Below, piece after piece: positions 9,785-20,339 of a DNA stretch of 64,000 nt. The notes under the pieces are model-generated. The model saw only the letters and a list, made by a program, of their open reading frames with translations. It had not been told where the DNA came from and did no database searches. The DNA is from Gnetum montanum (Eukaryota > Streptophyta > Gnetopsida > Gnetales > Gnetaceae), in contig MNCI01033523.1 of NCBI GenBank assembly GCA_015680685.1, positions 306,441 to 370,440 of the forward strand. The letters run 5' to 3'. The position numbers and the translations under genes are program-made. Position 1 is the stretch's first letter, and each line of letters starts with the position of its first letter.

Positions 9785-10330
9785 CATGCAATTGAAATAT
9801 TTCATGTACAAATTTTTGGACTACTTCTTCTACTATGTTTGTAGATTTAAAGCTATAAAATGTATCATCTTTTATAGATGATCAACCACTATGAAAATTA
9901 AGTCATTTTCCTTTTTGGTTATTGGAAATTTGACAATGATATCCATAGTGATATCTTCTCATTTCCAAGTTGGGATTTCCTTAGGTTGTAATAATTCATT
10001 GGGTTTCCTCTATTCAGCTTTTATTCTTTAGCATGTTGGACAATTTTTAATGTATGAGGACACATAACTCTTCATCTAAAGCCAAAAATAATATTTGTGA
10101 ATTATCATATAGATCTTAATATAACCTGGTTGTCCTACATATGGTACTTCCTGTGCTTCACACAACAACCTTAGTCTCCAATTTCCTTCAGGTATACATA
10201 CTCTTTGTCCTTTCATCAATAAAACATTGAAGGTAAGTTGGTATTAAGGCTCATAGGAAATATTGGTTAAAATATTTATTAAAATAATATATTTTATTTT
10301 TTTCCTTAATTTATTCTTCCATAGGGGTTG
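9785..10330 (-). pseudogene. Integrase N-terminal half of the chromovirus (degraded)
   Basis: Minus-strand translation ends at the copy A insertion with VQKFVHEIFQLHG, the family pattern just before the second catalytic Asp. Upstream are PISKWEDITMDIIVK-type residues (the WEDI.MD(F/I) segment with the first catalytic Asp) and a zinc-finger-like segment with Cys-His spacing near 10020-10110. It joins directly to 4240 once copy A is removed. Many stops. Confidence 0.7.
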
Positions 10331-10339
10331 TTACCACAC

Positions 10340-10900
10340 TTATCATTAAGTTCCACATTCAACTAAGGGAATTAGCTACCACATTTTTCTTACCACCAAT
10401 ATATTTTATTTCAAAATCATATTCAGCCAATAATTTTATCCATCGCCTTTGACATGTATTCAAAATAGGCTATCTTTGTAAATATTCTAAACTTTTATGA
10501 TTTGTTTTTAGTACAAACCTTTTCCCTAAAAGATAATGTCTCCAAACTTTTAGATCATGAACAATTATTAGTAATTCTAAATCATGGGTTGAGTAATTTA
10601 CCTTGGCTTCTCATAATTTATGAGATTCATAACATACCACTTTGTCTTCTTGTGAAATAATTGACCAATTCCTATTGCAAAATAATTTGTGGATATTTCA
10701 AATGGTAATTCTTCATCCAAAATTCTCAAAATAGGTGTTGTTGTAAGTAGCATCTTTAATTTGAGAAATGATTCCTTGCATTTTTCATCAAACTTGAATA
10801 CATGTTTCTCTTGAAAAAGGTTAGTTAATGGGCTACCAAGGTTGAATAATGTTTAATGAAACATTGATAAAAACCAGCTAAACCTAAGAAGCTATGAACT
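10340..10900 (-). pseudogene. RNase H region of the chromovirus (degraded)
   Basis: Follows RT on the minus strand. Recognisable stretches include the YSTHDLELL-like segment (about 10560-10600) and a HYLLGK-like segment (10500-10540). Frames are broken, so catalytic residues cannot all be assigned. Confidence 0.6.
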
Positions 10901-11640
10901 ACTAATACATCTTTTACTTTAGGCTAGTCTCAGATTGCACTAATTTTTGTTGGATCTATTTGCAATCCTTTCTTAGAAACTATATGTCCTAAGTATGAAA
11001 CTTCTCCCTTAAAGAATTCACACTTATCCAATTTTGCTTTAAGTTGATGCTCTTTGATAATTTTTATTATAATTTTCAAATGCTTGACATGCTTTTCTCT
11101 TGACTTAGAATAAATAAGTATATCATCTATAAATACTGTAATCAATTGATCAAGATATTCATGAAAAATATTATTCATTAATGCCATGAATGTTATAGGT
11201 GAATTAGTTAATCCAAATAGCTTCACAAAAAATTAGTATAATATATATTAGGTTCTAAAAGTAGTTTTCTCAATATATTTCTCCTTAATTATTATTTGGT
11301 GATATCCCAATTTTAAATCAATCTTTGAGAAATAACGTGCACTTGTAAGTTGATTAAAAAAATCATTAATCCTAAGAAAGGGATAAGCATTTTTAATTTT
11401 CACTTTATTCAATGTTTTATAATCAATGCATAATCTTAGAGTACCATCTTTATTTTTAATGAATAAGACTGGTGCACCCCAAGGTGATACACTAGGTCTA
11501 ATTTTCCTTCTTTCAATAATGGGTCTAATTATACTTTTAATTATCTTAATTTAGAGGTAGAAAATCTATAAGGGGATTTTGAAATAGGTTGTGTGCTAGG
11601 AAAAATATTAATGGCATGCTTGACGATTCTTTTTGGAGGT
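10900..11640 (-). pseudogene. Reverse transcriptase of the chromovirus (degraded)
   Basis: The best preserved part, 10930-11226, reads FGLTNSPITFMALMN, then FIDDILIYSKSREKHVKHL with the catalytic F.DD box, then LGHIVSKKGL, in the order typical of Ty3/gypsy RT. Upstream, 11260-11500, the FSKIDLK-type catalytic segment and a [12 protein letters not shown]-like segment are readable in other frames. Stops and frameshifts make it inactive. Confidence 0.85.
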
Positions 11641-11689
11641 AGTTCTCTTGTTTCACCAAATACTAAATCTTTATATTCCTTGAGTTCTT

Positions 11690-12120
11690 TTAGGATCTTA
11701 GTACCTAAGATCTTTGACAATCAACATCGTAGCACCTTTTTCAACTAATCTTTTAGCTTGCTTAATAGCTATCATATGAAGTTTCCTTTTTGTTCCTTTC
11801 CCCCTTAGAACCTTGACTCCATTAGTGGTTGGAACTTTTAAAATACAAGTTCTAAAGTGGGATGTAATATTAAATTTTTGCAAGAAAGACATTCCTAAAA
11901 TTGTATCAACATCACCTAGTTTAAATTCAAAGAATTCATTAACAAAGTTCATGTTTTGCAAGGTAAAGTTAATTTCTCCATACCTAGTATGTTTGCTCAC
12001 AGTCGTTCCATCTATCAATTCTATCTTAATAATTTTCTTGGAAGGTAAAATTACTTTTAATAAATTAATTAACTTTGAAAAAATAAATTTATCACTAGCA
12101 CTACTATCAATCAAAAATTT
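11690..12120 (-). pseudogene. Retropepsin-like aspartic protease of the chromovirus
   Basis: An open stretch 11698-12114 begins MIDSSASDKFI, matching the active-site pattern (A/L)(I/L)DSGA(S/T)..FI, with Ser for Gly after the catalytic Asp-Ser. It later reads DVDTILGMSFLQKFN, the family's ILGM.FL segment. It lies between gag and RT as expected. The plus-strand frame 11813-12169 is its shadow. Confidence 0.75.
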
Positions 12121-13410
12121 AATTTATTTACCTTTAATTGAACTTTCAAAAATTAGTAAAGCAAATTGAAATTTACACAAACTTGATTTAGTTGATGGAG
12201 ATATCTTCTTCGTGGCTATGATGGTGGTTGCAATTTTTCCATTTTTCATGTCTGGGTTGGATTTTTTATTCCTGATTTGATTGGTCCTTTGTGTTTTTTC
12301 TTGAAATTTTGGGTATTCTCATTTGAAATGATCTTCACCACAAATGAAACATCCTGATTGTGATCAAGCTTTTTTGGTTGGTGTCTCCTCTACCATTGAT
12401 TATAGAAAGGAAGTTTGTCAAAGAGTTTCTTATCAAAGGGTAACTCATATCTAATTTGATTCCTCATAATCCTTAGCAATTCCATATGCTTCATTAATGT
12501 TTTGAGGATTATGGGCTTGTGTTTGGGAATGTAGTTGAGCATGTAGTCCTCCAATGAATTTTGAAGATAATTCTCCCTCATCTTGGTAACTTACATATTA
12601 AGAAAGATCATAGAATTCCTTGTAGTAATCATGTATGAATCACCTTCTCAACCTTAAGGAATCAAATCTCATTTTGTGCTCTTTGAGAAAAGAATTGGAA
12701 ATGAGTTTTTGTTCAAAATCTCAAAAACAATTAAGCCAATTTGTAATCAAACCTTGAGATCTTAGTCCATTCCACCATGTTTCTATAAGTCCTCTTAAAT
12801 ACAAGGATATAACTTCTAAATGTTCATGGCTTAACAAATTCAACATATCAAAGTAATATTCCATTGTATCAAGCCAATCCTTTAGAATAGCATTGGATCT
12901 AGGGGCTCCATCATAATGATGTAATTTTACTTTCTTAGCATGAACTTGTGTTAATTATTCTCTAGGTGGATTAAGCTAGTACCCGTATCCCTCACCTTTA
13001 GTTTTAATTCTATGGCCTACAAGAGGAATTTCAATATCCTATCCACTAGTAGGTGGAGGTTGTGTTTGATGTGGATTCTTAGGGGGAAGTTGATCTTGAT
13101 CTTGATGTTGTTCCCTAGGTAGACTGTGGGTAGGATTTGAAGGCTAAATGAGATTGTTGGTTAATTTCTTGATAGAGACTACAAAGGAATTCATCTTTTC
13201 TTACACATCTAATCATTTATCCTCTAAAATTTAGGATAATTTACTAATTTCCTTAGACATATTTTTCATCTCTATCTTGAACCCCTAGTTTGAGTGATAA
13301 ATTTCTTCTTGAACAAACCTAATCTCTTTAATTTTATCTTCAAGGGCATTCATTTGGTCATTAACTTAGGCTTCCATTTCTTTTCAATTTATTTTTCAAG
13401 TTCTAGACAT
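12120..13410 (-). pseudogene. gag of the chromovirus (degraded)
   Basis: ATG at 13410 is followed by a helical N-terminal part (MNALEDKIKEI, then EISKLS), a Pro/Gln-rich linker, and a capsid-like core (WLDTMEYYFDML, then LIETWWNGLR). A zinc knuckle reads CFICGEDHFK..EYP at 12330-12372, with the last Cys changed to Tyr (CX2CX4H plus Tyr). This is the usual gag architecture of chromoviruses. Numerous stops and frameshifts. Confidence 0.8.
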
Positions 13411-13720
13411 TGGTAAGTTGAATAAATTAGGTATGTTGAGAATCCTTAGCTTCTATGGCCCTTTTTATTAGATTCAAAATCATTAGTCAATTACAGAAGA
13501 AGTTGAACTTATCATGGATTTTTCATTGAGTACCAAATCCTAATTATTTTTGAGACCTAAAACAATGAATTAAATGCTACTTTTTTGTAATCTAAAAGCT
13601 AAATCTAATCATTCCATTGAGTCCAAAAGGTTTAAATCTATTGGAATTGGTTTTCATTTGGTTAGAAATAGACTTCGAATTCAAAATTTATAGCCATTTT
13701 TAGTTTACAAAAACTTTATG

Positions 13721-13794
13721 TTTTCCAAGACTTCTCGAGAGGTCACCCATCCTAGTTCTACTCCAGGACATGCACACTTAATGACAAATTTTTA
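13721..13794 (-). ncRNA. 5S rRNA-derived segment, minus strand
   Basis: Reverse complement reads CATTAAGTGTGCATG (box A region; 5S has AGTTAAGCGTGCTTG), then GGAGTAGAACTAGGATGGGT and GACCTCTCGAGAAGTC (box C region). Better preserved than the copy at 6791. Could be a degenerate polymerase III internal promoter; activity is unknown. Confidence 0.8.
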
Positions 13795-14027
13795 TTTCTC
13801 TTATTATTACAATGCCAATTTGAATTTTTGTAAATAACTGAGCACATTTTCTATTTAAACTAAGAATTATGAGGGCAAATGTTTTTTTTAGTTGTTAGAA
13901 AAAATTTAATTTTTCTCTCTATTGATGAATGACCCATTCTAGAATCTGCATAGCCCTCTTCTATACTAGCATAACCCATTGTGTGCTCCCTACAAATCAT
14001 TTTAGGGCTAGGGCATGGAGAGGTGGT

Positions 14028-14260
14028 TATCGATAGTGTTCAAAGGCAATGATTGGTGGAACTAGAGGTAGTGGTTAGCGGTGTTGAAGGTAGTGATTGG
14101 CAGAATTGGAGGAAATGATCAATAGAGATAGAGGTAGTGATCAATGGTGCTGAAGGAAATGATCGATGATGCTGGAGGCAATGATCGATGACACTAGAGG
14201 CAATAATCAATGGTGCTAAACGTAGTGATCAATGACAATGGAGGCAATGATTGGTTATGT
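14028..14260 (-). repeat. ~24-bp minisatellite, reverse orientation
   Basis: About nine degenerate units of GGTAGTGATCAATGGTGCTGAAGG type on the plus strand. It is the reverse complement of the copy A array at 6385-6560. Confidence 0.8.
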
Positions 14261-14594
14261 GTGAAGCAGGCAAGAAGCAAGTAATAGGCAGTGGTAGGGA
14301 TGGCATGGTGTGGGTAGGCAAGGCACAATGTAGTGTGGGCAATTCAATGTAGAGTGATGTAGTGCAAATGGGCATGGCACGACATGACCTGGTGCAGGTA
14401 GGCATGGTGCAGAGTGATGCGATGCTAGTGAGCATGGCACAACATGATGCGGTGTGTTGTTGGTGCTTTTTGGTGGTCTTTCCATAGCACCTGACACTTT
14501 CTACTCCCAAGGTATATATTTAAATATAATTTACTTAGTTGAATGTCTTATATATATATATATATATATTCTAATAAATTTCTCTTTTTTTATA

Positions 14595-15665
14595 GAGGCA
14601 ACATAGTTGGCAAAGTTCTGGTGGTCCAGTAGCTATAAGATAACATACTCAACAAAAAGCTCAGCAACAACCCCAACAAACTCAGTAGAATTCAAGACAA
14701 TATAAGGGAAAGAAACCAGAGGTAACTTTTAGTTATTTAAAGGTTTGAATACTTCCCTCTTTTCTTTGTATGATGTTGATTTTTTTTTGTAGAGGTTTAT
14801 GAAGTAACAATACACAATACTTTATCTAGGAGTTGGATAGAGATGATGTAGGTGCTACTTCTACATAAACTCTTATTCCACCACCTAGATCACTAGTCAT
14901 TTTTCTTTTTCTGTGACACTTGCAAGAGGTTCTCTTCCATAGGTAGCATTGAAATTATTTTTTGAGTCTATTCCAATGGTTTCTTCTTTCTCAATCTTAG
15001 GCTCTTCTTATTCAATGGGAAAGATAGTGGCAGCTACTAAAGAAGAACTTGTGCTTCTTCAGCGCATTAGTCAACAAATCTCTGATAATAAACCCTATTC
15101 TATTTCTAAGGATGTCTACCATCTACAGGAGTCTCATTCATGCAACTTCAAGGAAAATTATGATTTAATATAGGCTAGAGTTTCATCAACTTTGCAACCA
15201 ATTCTTGAGGATGCTCCAAATGCTATAAAAGATCTAGAATAACTCTTAGGAGAGTTGGAGAGTGCAACATGCTATGCTCACCATCTAGAGACTCATGAAT
15301 GATTCCTCCAAATTGACAATGATCGATTTTGTGTAATTTTTTTCTTCTATCTCTCTCTTTTTTGTATTTGTTTATTGATTTTCTCATAACTCATAATTTA
15401 AATCTTGTTTCTACAAATAAAGAAGAAGGAATGGCAAAGGGACATGGATGATCGATTAGTACAAATAGATATGTTGAAGACCTAACTTAAAAGAAAGGAG
15501 TAATCAATAGCTGCAATAAGACATGCAACCAAATATATCAAACAATTGTGTGACAGATTGGCTGAATGGAAAGTAGTGCTTAGTAAGGTAGATGTTACTA
15601 CTAAAGAAAGAGAATCCCAATTGAAGATAGTCATATATCTTCTTGAGTCTTTTGGTCATAACAAA
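14595..15665 (+). pseudogene. Exon-intron gene fragment encoding a helical protein (unidentified)
   Basis: Several protein-like blocks are bounded by splice-like sites: acceptor TTTTTTTATAG before 14595, donor CCAGAG|GTAACT at 14720, acceptor TTTTTTTTGTAG near 14792, a donor-like GTAATTTTTT near 15338 and an acceptor-like sequence near 15420. The exons encode a Gln-rich piece, a block with ATKEELVLLQRISQQI and VYHLQESHSCNFKENYDL (14949-15173), and a charged helix (KKEWQRDMDDRLVQIDML; then ATKYIKQLCDRLAEWK). TAG replaces CAG at several points. It is antisense to the surrounding chromovirus. It may be a captured host gene or an antisense extra ORF of a Tat-type element; I do not recognise the protein. 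Confidence 0.45.
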
Positions 15666-15885
15666 TAATCATAGTTTCTTTCTCTACATTTTCCCATTCT
15701 ACTTCTTTCCCCTATTCTTCCTTTCCAATATCCTACTTAGATGTACTTCCTCTCACTCTTCCTTGATTACAATATAATATAATATAATATTTTCTTCCAT
15801 TTTGTTATTTTGTTTAAATGTACTTATAATAATGATAATAATAAAATAATGTTTTTCTTCCACTTTGGTTCTGGAATTGTGGTTT

Positions 15886-15898
15886 TATTTGATACCAA
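15886..15898 (-). other. Primer binding site of the chromovirus, tRNA-Met type
   Basis: The minus strand reads TTTGGTATCAAAT directly after the LTR end GGGATGTCACA; TGGTATCA is the core complement of the initiator tRNA-Met 3' end. Confidence 0.7.
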
Positions 15899-15899
15899 A

Positions 15900-16409
15900 T
15901 GTGACATCCCATTCTCAAATGTTGTAAAAATATGATTGCTTAACTTATTACATTCATCATTTTCTTAGATAATATTTTTGAAATATTATAAATATTCAAT
16001 AAATGAATTAACTGGTAAATAAGTAATTGGTACTGAAGAAAGAAATAAGGAAAAATGTAAAAATTTTATTGATTGAAGAGAGCACTATAAAATCCTCTAG
16101 GTTGTCTTCCTATGCCACTTAAGCCTTAGAGGTAATCCAACACTGCCACCATGGTTAGAATATTTTGACAAAGGCGTGATCAATCTCTTTCTATCCCACT
16201 TCACCTAGCTCCTATTACATGCCCCTCCTAGCTTTGCAACTCCATGCCTAGCATGGCCTCTAACCTTGGCCTTAAATGGAATAGGTCAAAGCTTTTCCTC
16301 ATGGATACTTAAATAATTGTAACTTCTCATAACAAGGTGCCCCTTCATTTTAAGGTAAATTACATTGTTTACAATATTTTCCACCCTTATCAAGGAATAG
16401 GACATTACA
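15900..16409 (-). repeat. 5' LTR of the chromovirus (510 bp)
   Basis: Plus-strand ends are TGTGACATCCC and GGACATTACA, giving TG...CA. The right 300 bases match 2862-3165. The primer site on its left side fixes the element as minus-strand. Confidence 0.85.
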
Positions 16410-16411
16410 AA

Positions 16412-16650
16412 AATGATGTTAAATGATACTAAATGATGACAAAATGAAAAAAATTCTGTCAAATGATATCAAATGGTGTCTAAATGATGTTGAATGGTGT
16501 TGAATGACCCTAAATTATGGAAAAATGATACTAAATGATGTCAAATGATATCAAAATAATATCAAATGATGTCAAATGACATCGAATGATGGTAAAATGA
16601 TACTAAATGATGTCAAATGATATCAAAATGATACCAAATGATGCAAAGGA
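16412..16650. repeat. AAATGATGTC-type tandem repeat
   Basis: About twenty degenerate copies of a roughly 10-12-base unit (AAATGATGTCA, AAATGATATCA, AAATGATACTA) run without break from the LTR edge to about 16650. Confidence 0.85.
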
Positions 16651-19600
16651 AAGGTCAAACATGGTTTAACAAGGTCAAATATGATTGAAAATAATGTTAA
16701 ATAATAATATTTATCTTTTAGATGATTTTGTGATCAAAGTAAGCAAGAATCTAGCATAAAAAGGCCAAAAATTACTAAAACAAGTAGAAATATGATGAAA
16801 ATAGGATACCAATTATCAAAATAAGTAAACATCTAGAGAAAACATCTTCTAAACTAATAAAATAAGTACAAATCTAGCAAAAATAGTTAAAATAAGGAAA
16901 CATCTAGTAAAAATAATTAAAATAAAGAAAAATCTTATGAAAATTGCTAGAAAAATAGTTTGTTGTGGTGAAAATATTTAAAAAGGTTAAAAATTGGTAT
17001 ATCTAGCATGTGGGGACCATCTCCTCAATGTGTGAACATCTTATACAATATTCCAAATTTCTAAATCCTATGTAGGTAGTGTGTGAGCTAGATTGGTTAG
17101 GTAGGATGTTTGTTTAAGCTCCACACATTGGTTCATACACTAGCAGAGTGTGTGGGGGTAGAATCCCTAACATGTGGAGAATATAGGGTTAAACTCTAGC
17201 ACGTAGAACCTATTCTCCTAGTGTGTGAGTAGTTTATCTTAGGTTTTAGACTTATGGAACCTACCAAGCTAGCTGGTGATCACTTAGGATCAAGTCTTTA
17301 GAATGTGAAACTCACCTTAGTAGCATTTGAATAAATGTTGACATGTTGATTATTGTTCTAGGATTTACACATTAGTCTACATTATACTAAAGCATGCTGG
17401 GCTTGGTTCTTCAACATGTAGGACTTTTTAGGGAATTTGACTTTATTTATTGCTTCTCTAGGCTTCCATGGTAGTGTCTAGATGTCTGGTGGGATCTACA
17501 ATTTTTTTGATAATATCATGTAAGGTTTAACCCAAATTGATCATGTTCAAAAGTTATTGGTATCTTACATGTTGTTCCACATGTTGTCACAAAATTTGGA
17601 ATAAGTTTTCCTATCATGTGAAAACTTGTTGATGAAATCCTAGCATGTGGGTATGCGATTTCTAGTATATGAGTAGTTTTTAACATGGAATTTTTGTGAT
17701 TTATTAGGATTTGGTGTGGTCATTCAAGCAGCATATGGGCACATTTGGTAAGAGAAATTACTGATGTAGGCTTCAAAAATTATCCCACACATTTCCACAA
17801 CATGTGGAGCAAGATCCTCTAATGTGTGAACATTTTAAAATTAATTTTCAATCTTTGGGCTTGTTTGGTTTGCTTGCTAAAGTCTTATGGGGTGCACCCA
17901 TATTCAAACTATTAGCATGCAAGACTAGGAAGCCAAAATTCCAAGAAAATTTGAACTTATAAGGTCTATTTCCTTACTTATTTTCCAATCATAGTGTGTG
18001 GAGGATTTTCCTTAATTTACACAAGGTTTCATTGGCAACATGTAGGCATCTTAAGAGCATTTTGACATCAAGACCCAATGTATAAGCTTATTTTTCACCT
18101 AATTTCACAAGTGTAACATATAAGAGTTTGATTTTATTGTTAAAATCCAAATAGCTAACACTTAGCTTGTAATTTTTGTATTTACCCATCTCTATGCATA
18201 GTGTAGTTGCATTAGAGTTGAGAATTTGGAATTTTTCCAGTAGTAATCAAGGTAGTACTCTTAAGTGTTAGTTACCATGATGAAGATGATTAGATCAATA
18301 ACTTGGAATATAGTGTTTAAAAAAAGTGAGGAGGGAGTACAAATTATGTCTAGGCTTCTAGATCCATTGGTATAAAAAGGATCCTCATCAAGAACTACCA
18401 AGTATCAAAATTTTCCATATTTTCCTTTATTTTAACATATTTGTGGAAACTTTTTTCCACCTGTAGGCTTATCTAGATCAAAATTTTGTATTATTACTAC
18501 ATCAAATTTAATGTTTAGGCTTTTTGATCATGTTGAAAATGAAATTTATATTTTTAGATATATTGTGGTGGAGATATGATTTTTTTTTCTCACATCTATG
18601 CATAACATTTTTGTTGTATTTTTGCTTGTTTTAGTCAATCTTCATCAATTTTGAGCTTGAGTATGCATATATATTCAAATTCTAAGTATACATGATTGTT
18701 TGTTAGGAAGCTTTGGCTATCTTGGAGGTGAAATAAGATTTTTTTGAATTTTTATGGGTTTTTTCCAAACCCAATATTGAGCGTTCTCACCTATTTTTTG
18801 AAATTTTTGTAGTTTCCATGGAGAAACTAATAGCATTGATGGTTTTTTGATTACACATGATTAAATTCTAGGGTTCCTATGGACTACAGATATAGTGTAG
18901 AAGGGTTCTAGATGAAGTTTGAAATTTTTAATTTTTTTTTGCATTTTTTCGAAGGTTTTTACTTTAGTTGTTTCACTACAAATTAGGGTTTTTGAATGAA
19001 AATTCTATGGAATTCTAGATTTTTCTACACTATAACTGCAACATTGATGGTGGATTCAAGTTGTGTTGATCATTTTCTCTCTATCCAAGCTTAAAAAAAA
19101 TTTAAAAATTTTTCTAGCATTTTTCCCAATCTTGGGATGCTACACTAGTTAATTTTGAATCTTGGTTGTAGTTTTTGGGTTTTCAAGGTAGAATTGACAA
19201 CATTGGACATTAGGGCAAGGATTTTTGTAGTTGTGAAATTTTCATAGTTTCATGGCCATCATGTGGCATCTTTCAAGCTTGGTGTAGTAACATATGGAAG
19301 TTTTTTTGGTTTTTCTATGGGAAGGATGGTAGCATGTGGACTCTAAGAGCTAAGAAAATTTATGTGTTTTGTTTTCAACTTTCCCATATTTTGAATTCTT
19401 AAGGCTATTTGGGCTTTTTGACCATCATTCTATGAGAAATCCTATCCATCAAAATCCAATGTTATGAGTTTTGGCTTCTAGTTTTCTCAAAAACTTGGTC
19501 TCATACCAACTATGCTCAAAAATGCTTATTTAAGGCCTTACATGTCAACTATTTGTTAAAATCTCAAACTATTTTATTTCTATCTTCCACATCTATGAAG

Positions 19601-20330
19601 ATGTCAAATATAGTTTCTTACCATGCAAATTGTAGTGTAAAGGCTAGATTTTGGTTTCCACTAGGATGTTAGTTGTATTGATTAACTTGGTCATTTTTTG
19701 TATGTTGTGCTCAATGGAAACACTATCATCCTAGAGGTTACTTTGATTGAATTTTATTTATTTTTGTTGTAATGTTTCTATGATCTCATGGTTATATGGC
19801 TATATGGCTTGGCTATGCACAAGGATTTACTAAAACCTATCCTAATCATCATTGAGTTGGTGGAAATTTTGTGTTGCATGGGATGGCTACACAAAATAGC
19901 TTGAAGCTTGATAACTACACCTTGATATGGTTTAGACCTGGTGCTAGATAATTTTTGATGTAATTGCTCTACAACTACAATGTGATTATGTGGTCACACT
20001 TGGTTATAGATGTCATAGCCATAATCATGGAGACTCTTATGGCTAGGTCTTCTAACTATATCTTCTAATTCATGATGGATGATCTCAAAAATCAAATAGA
20101 GATATCATAGAATGAGGGCTCATATACAATGGAAGTTTGATGATTATCCCAAATCTAGGAGATTATCAAGTATGTGCACTATAATGCCAACAATACCTTA
20201 ACATTGGATCACTGCATAAACACTCTATTCTAAAACCCTCCTAGAACTATGTACCTACTAGAAGCATAAGCCTAGTTTTTAAATTGATATCATTTTTTTT
20301 TATTTCTTGATTTCAATGTTATTTGTTCTA
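16651..20330. other. No gene recognised; degenerate CATGTG-rich repeats
   Basis: Between 16990 and 18070 the words AGCATGTGG, AACATGTGGA and GTGTGTGAAC recur irregularly, suggesting a decayed satellite or LTR. From 18070 to 20330 the sequence is T-rich with no convincing frame on either strand. An unknown LTR could lie here. Confidence 0.4.
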
Positions 20331-20339
20331 ATTTCTTTT

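Larger units (their letters stand above)
13500..14520 (-). repeat. 5S-like/minisatellite cassette, reverse orientation
   Basis: In the leader of the chromovirus, read on the minus strand: CA/CC-rich low-complexity sequence (14270-14510), the 24-bp minisatellite (14028-14260), then the 5S-like segment (13721-13794) and a tail sharing ACCTTTTGGAC(C/T)(C/T)AATGG with copy A 6948-6963. This is the same order as in copy A 5840-6970, so it is a third copy of the cassette without recognisable CCR4 sequence. The open frames at 14229-14510 are low-complexity only. Confidence 0.65.
2862..16409 (-). mobile_element. Ty3/gypsy chromovirus-like retrotransposon, minus strand, interrupted
   Basis: Reading right to left: 5' LTR (15900-16409), primer site, a 2.5-kb leader holding foreign sequence, gag, protease, RT, RNase H, integrase (split by copy A), chromodomain-like tail, polypurine tract and a truncated 3' LTR (2862-3165). 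The gene order is Ty3/gypsy, and the short conserved tail after integrase resembles a chromodomain. All genes carry many stops and frameshifts, so the element is old and inactive. Element D inserted in its 3' LTR and copy A in its integrase. Confidence 0.85.

Noticed and set aside
14229-14510. Cys/His/Pro/Thr-rich minus-strand frames
   Set aside because: Low-complexity repeat translation in two overlapping frames; no conserved Cys spacing.
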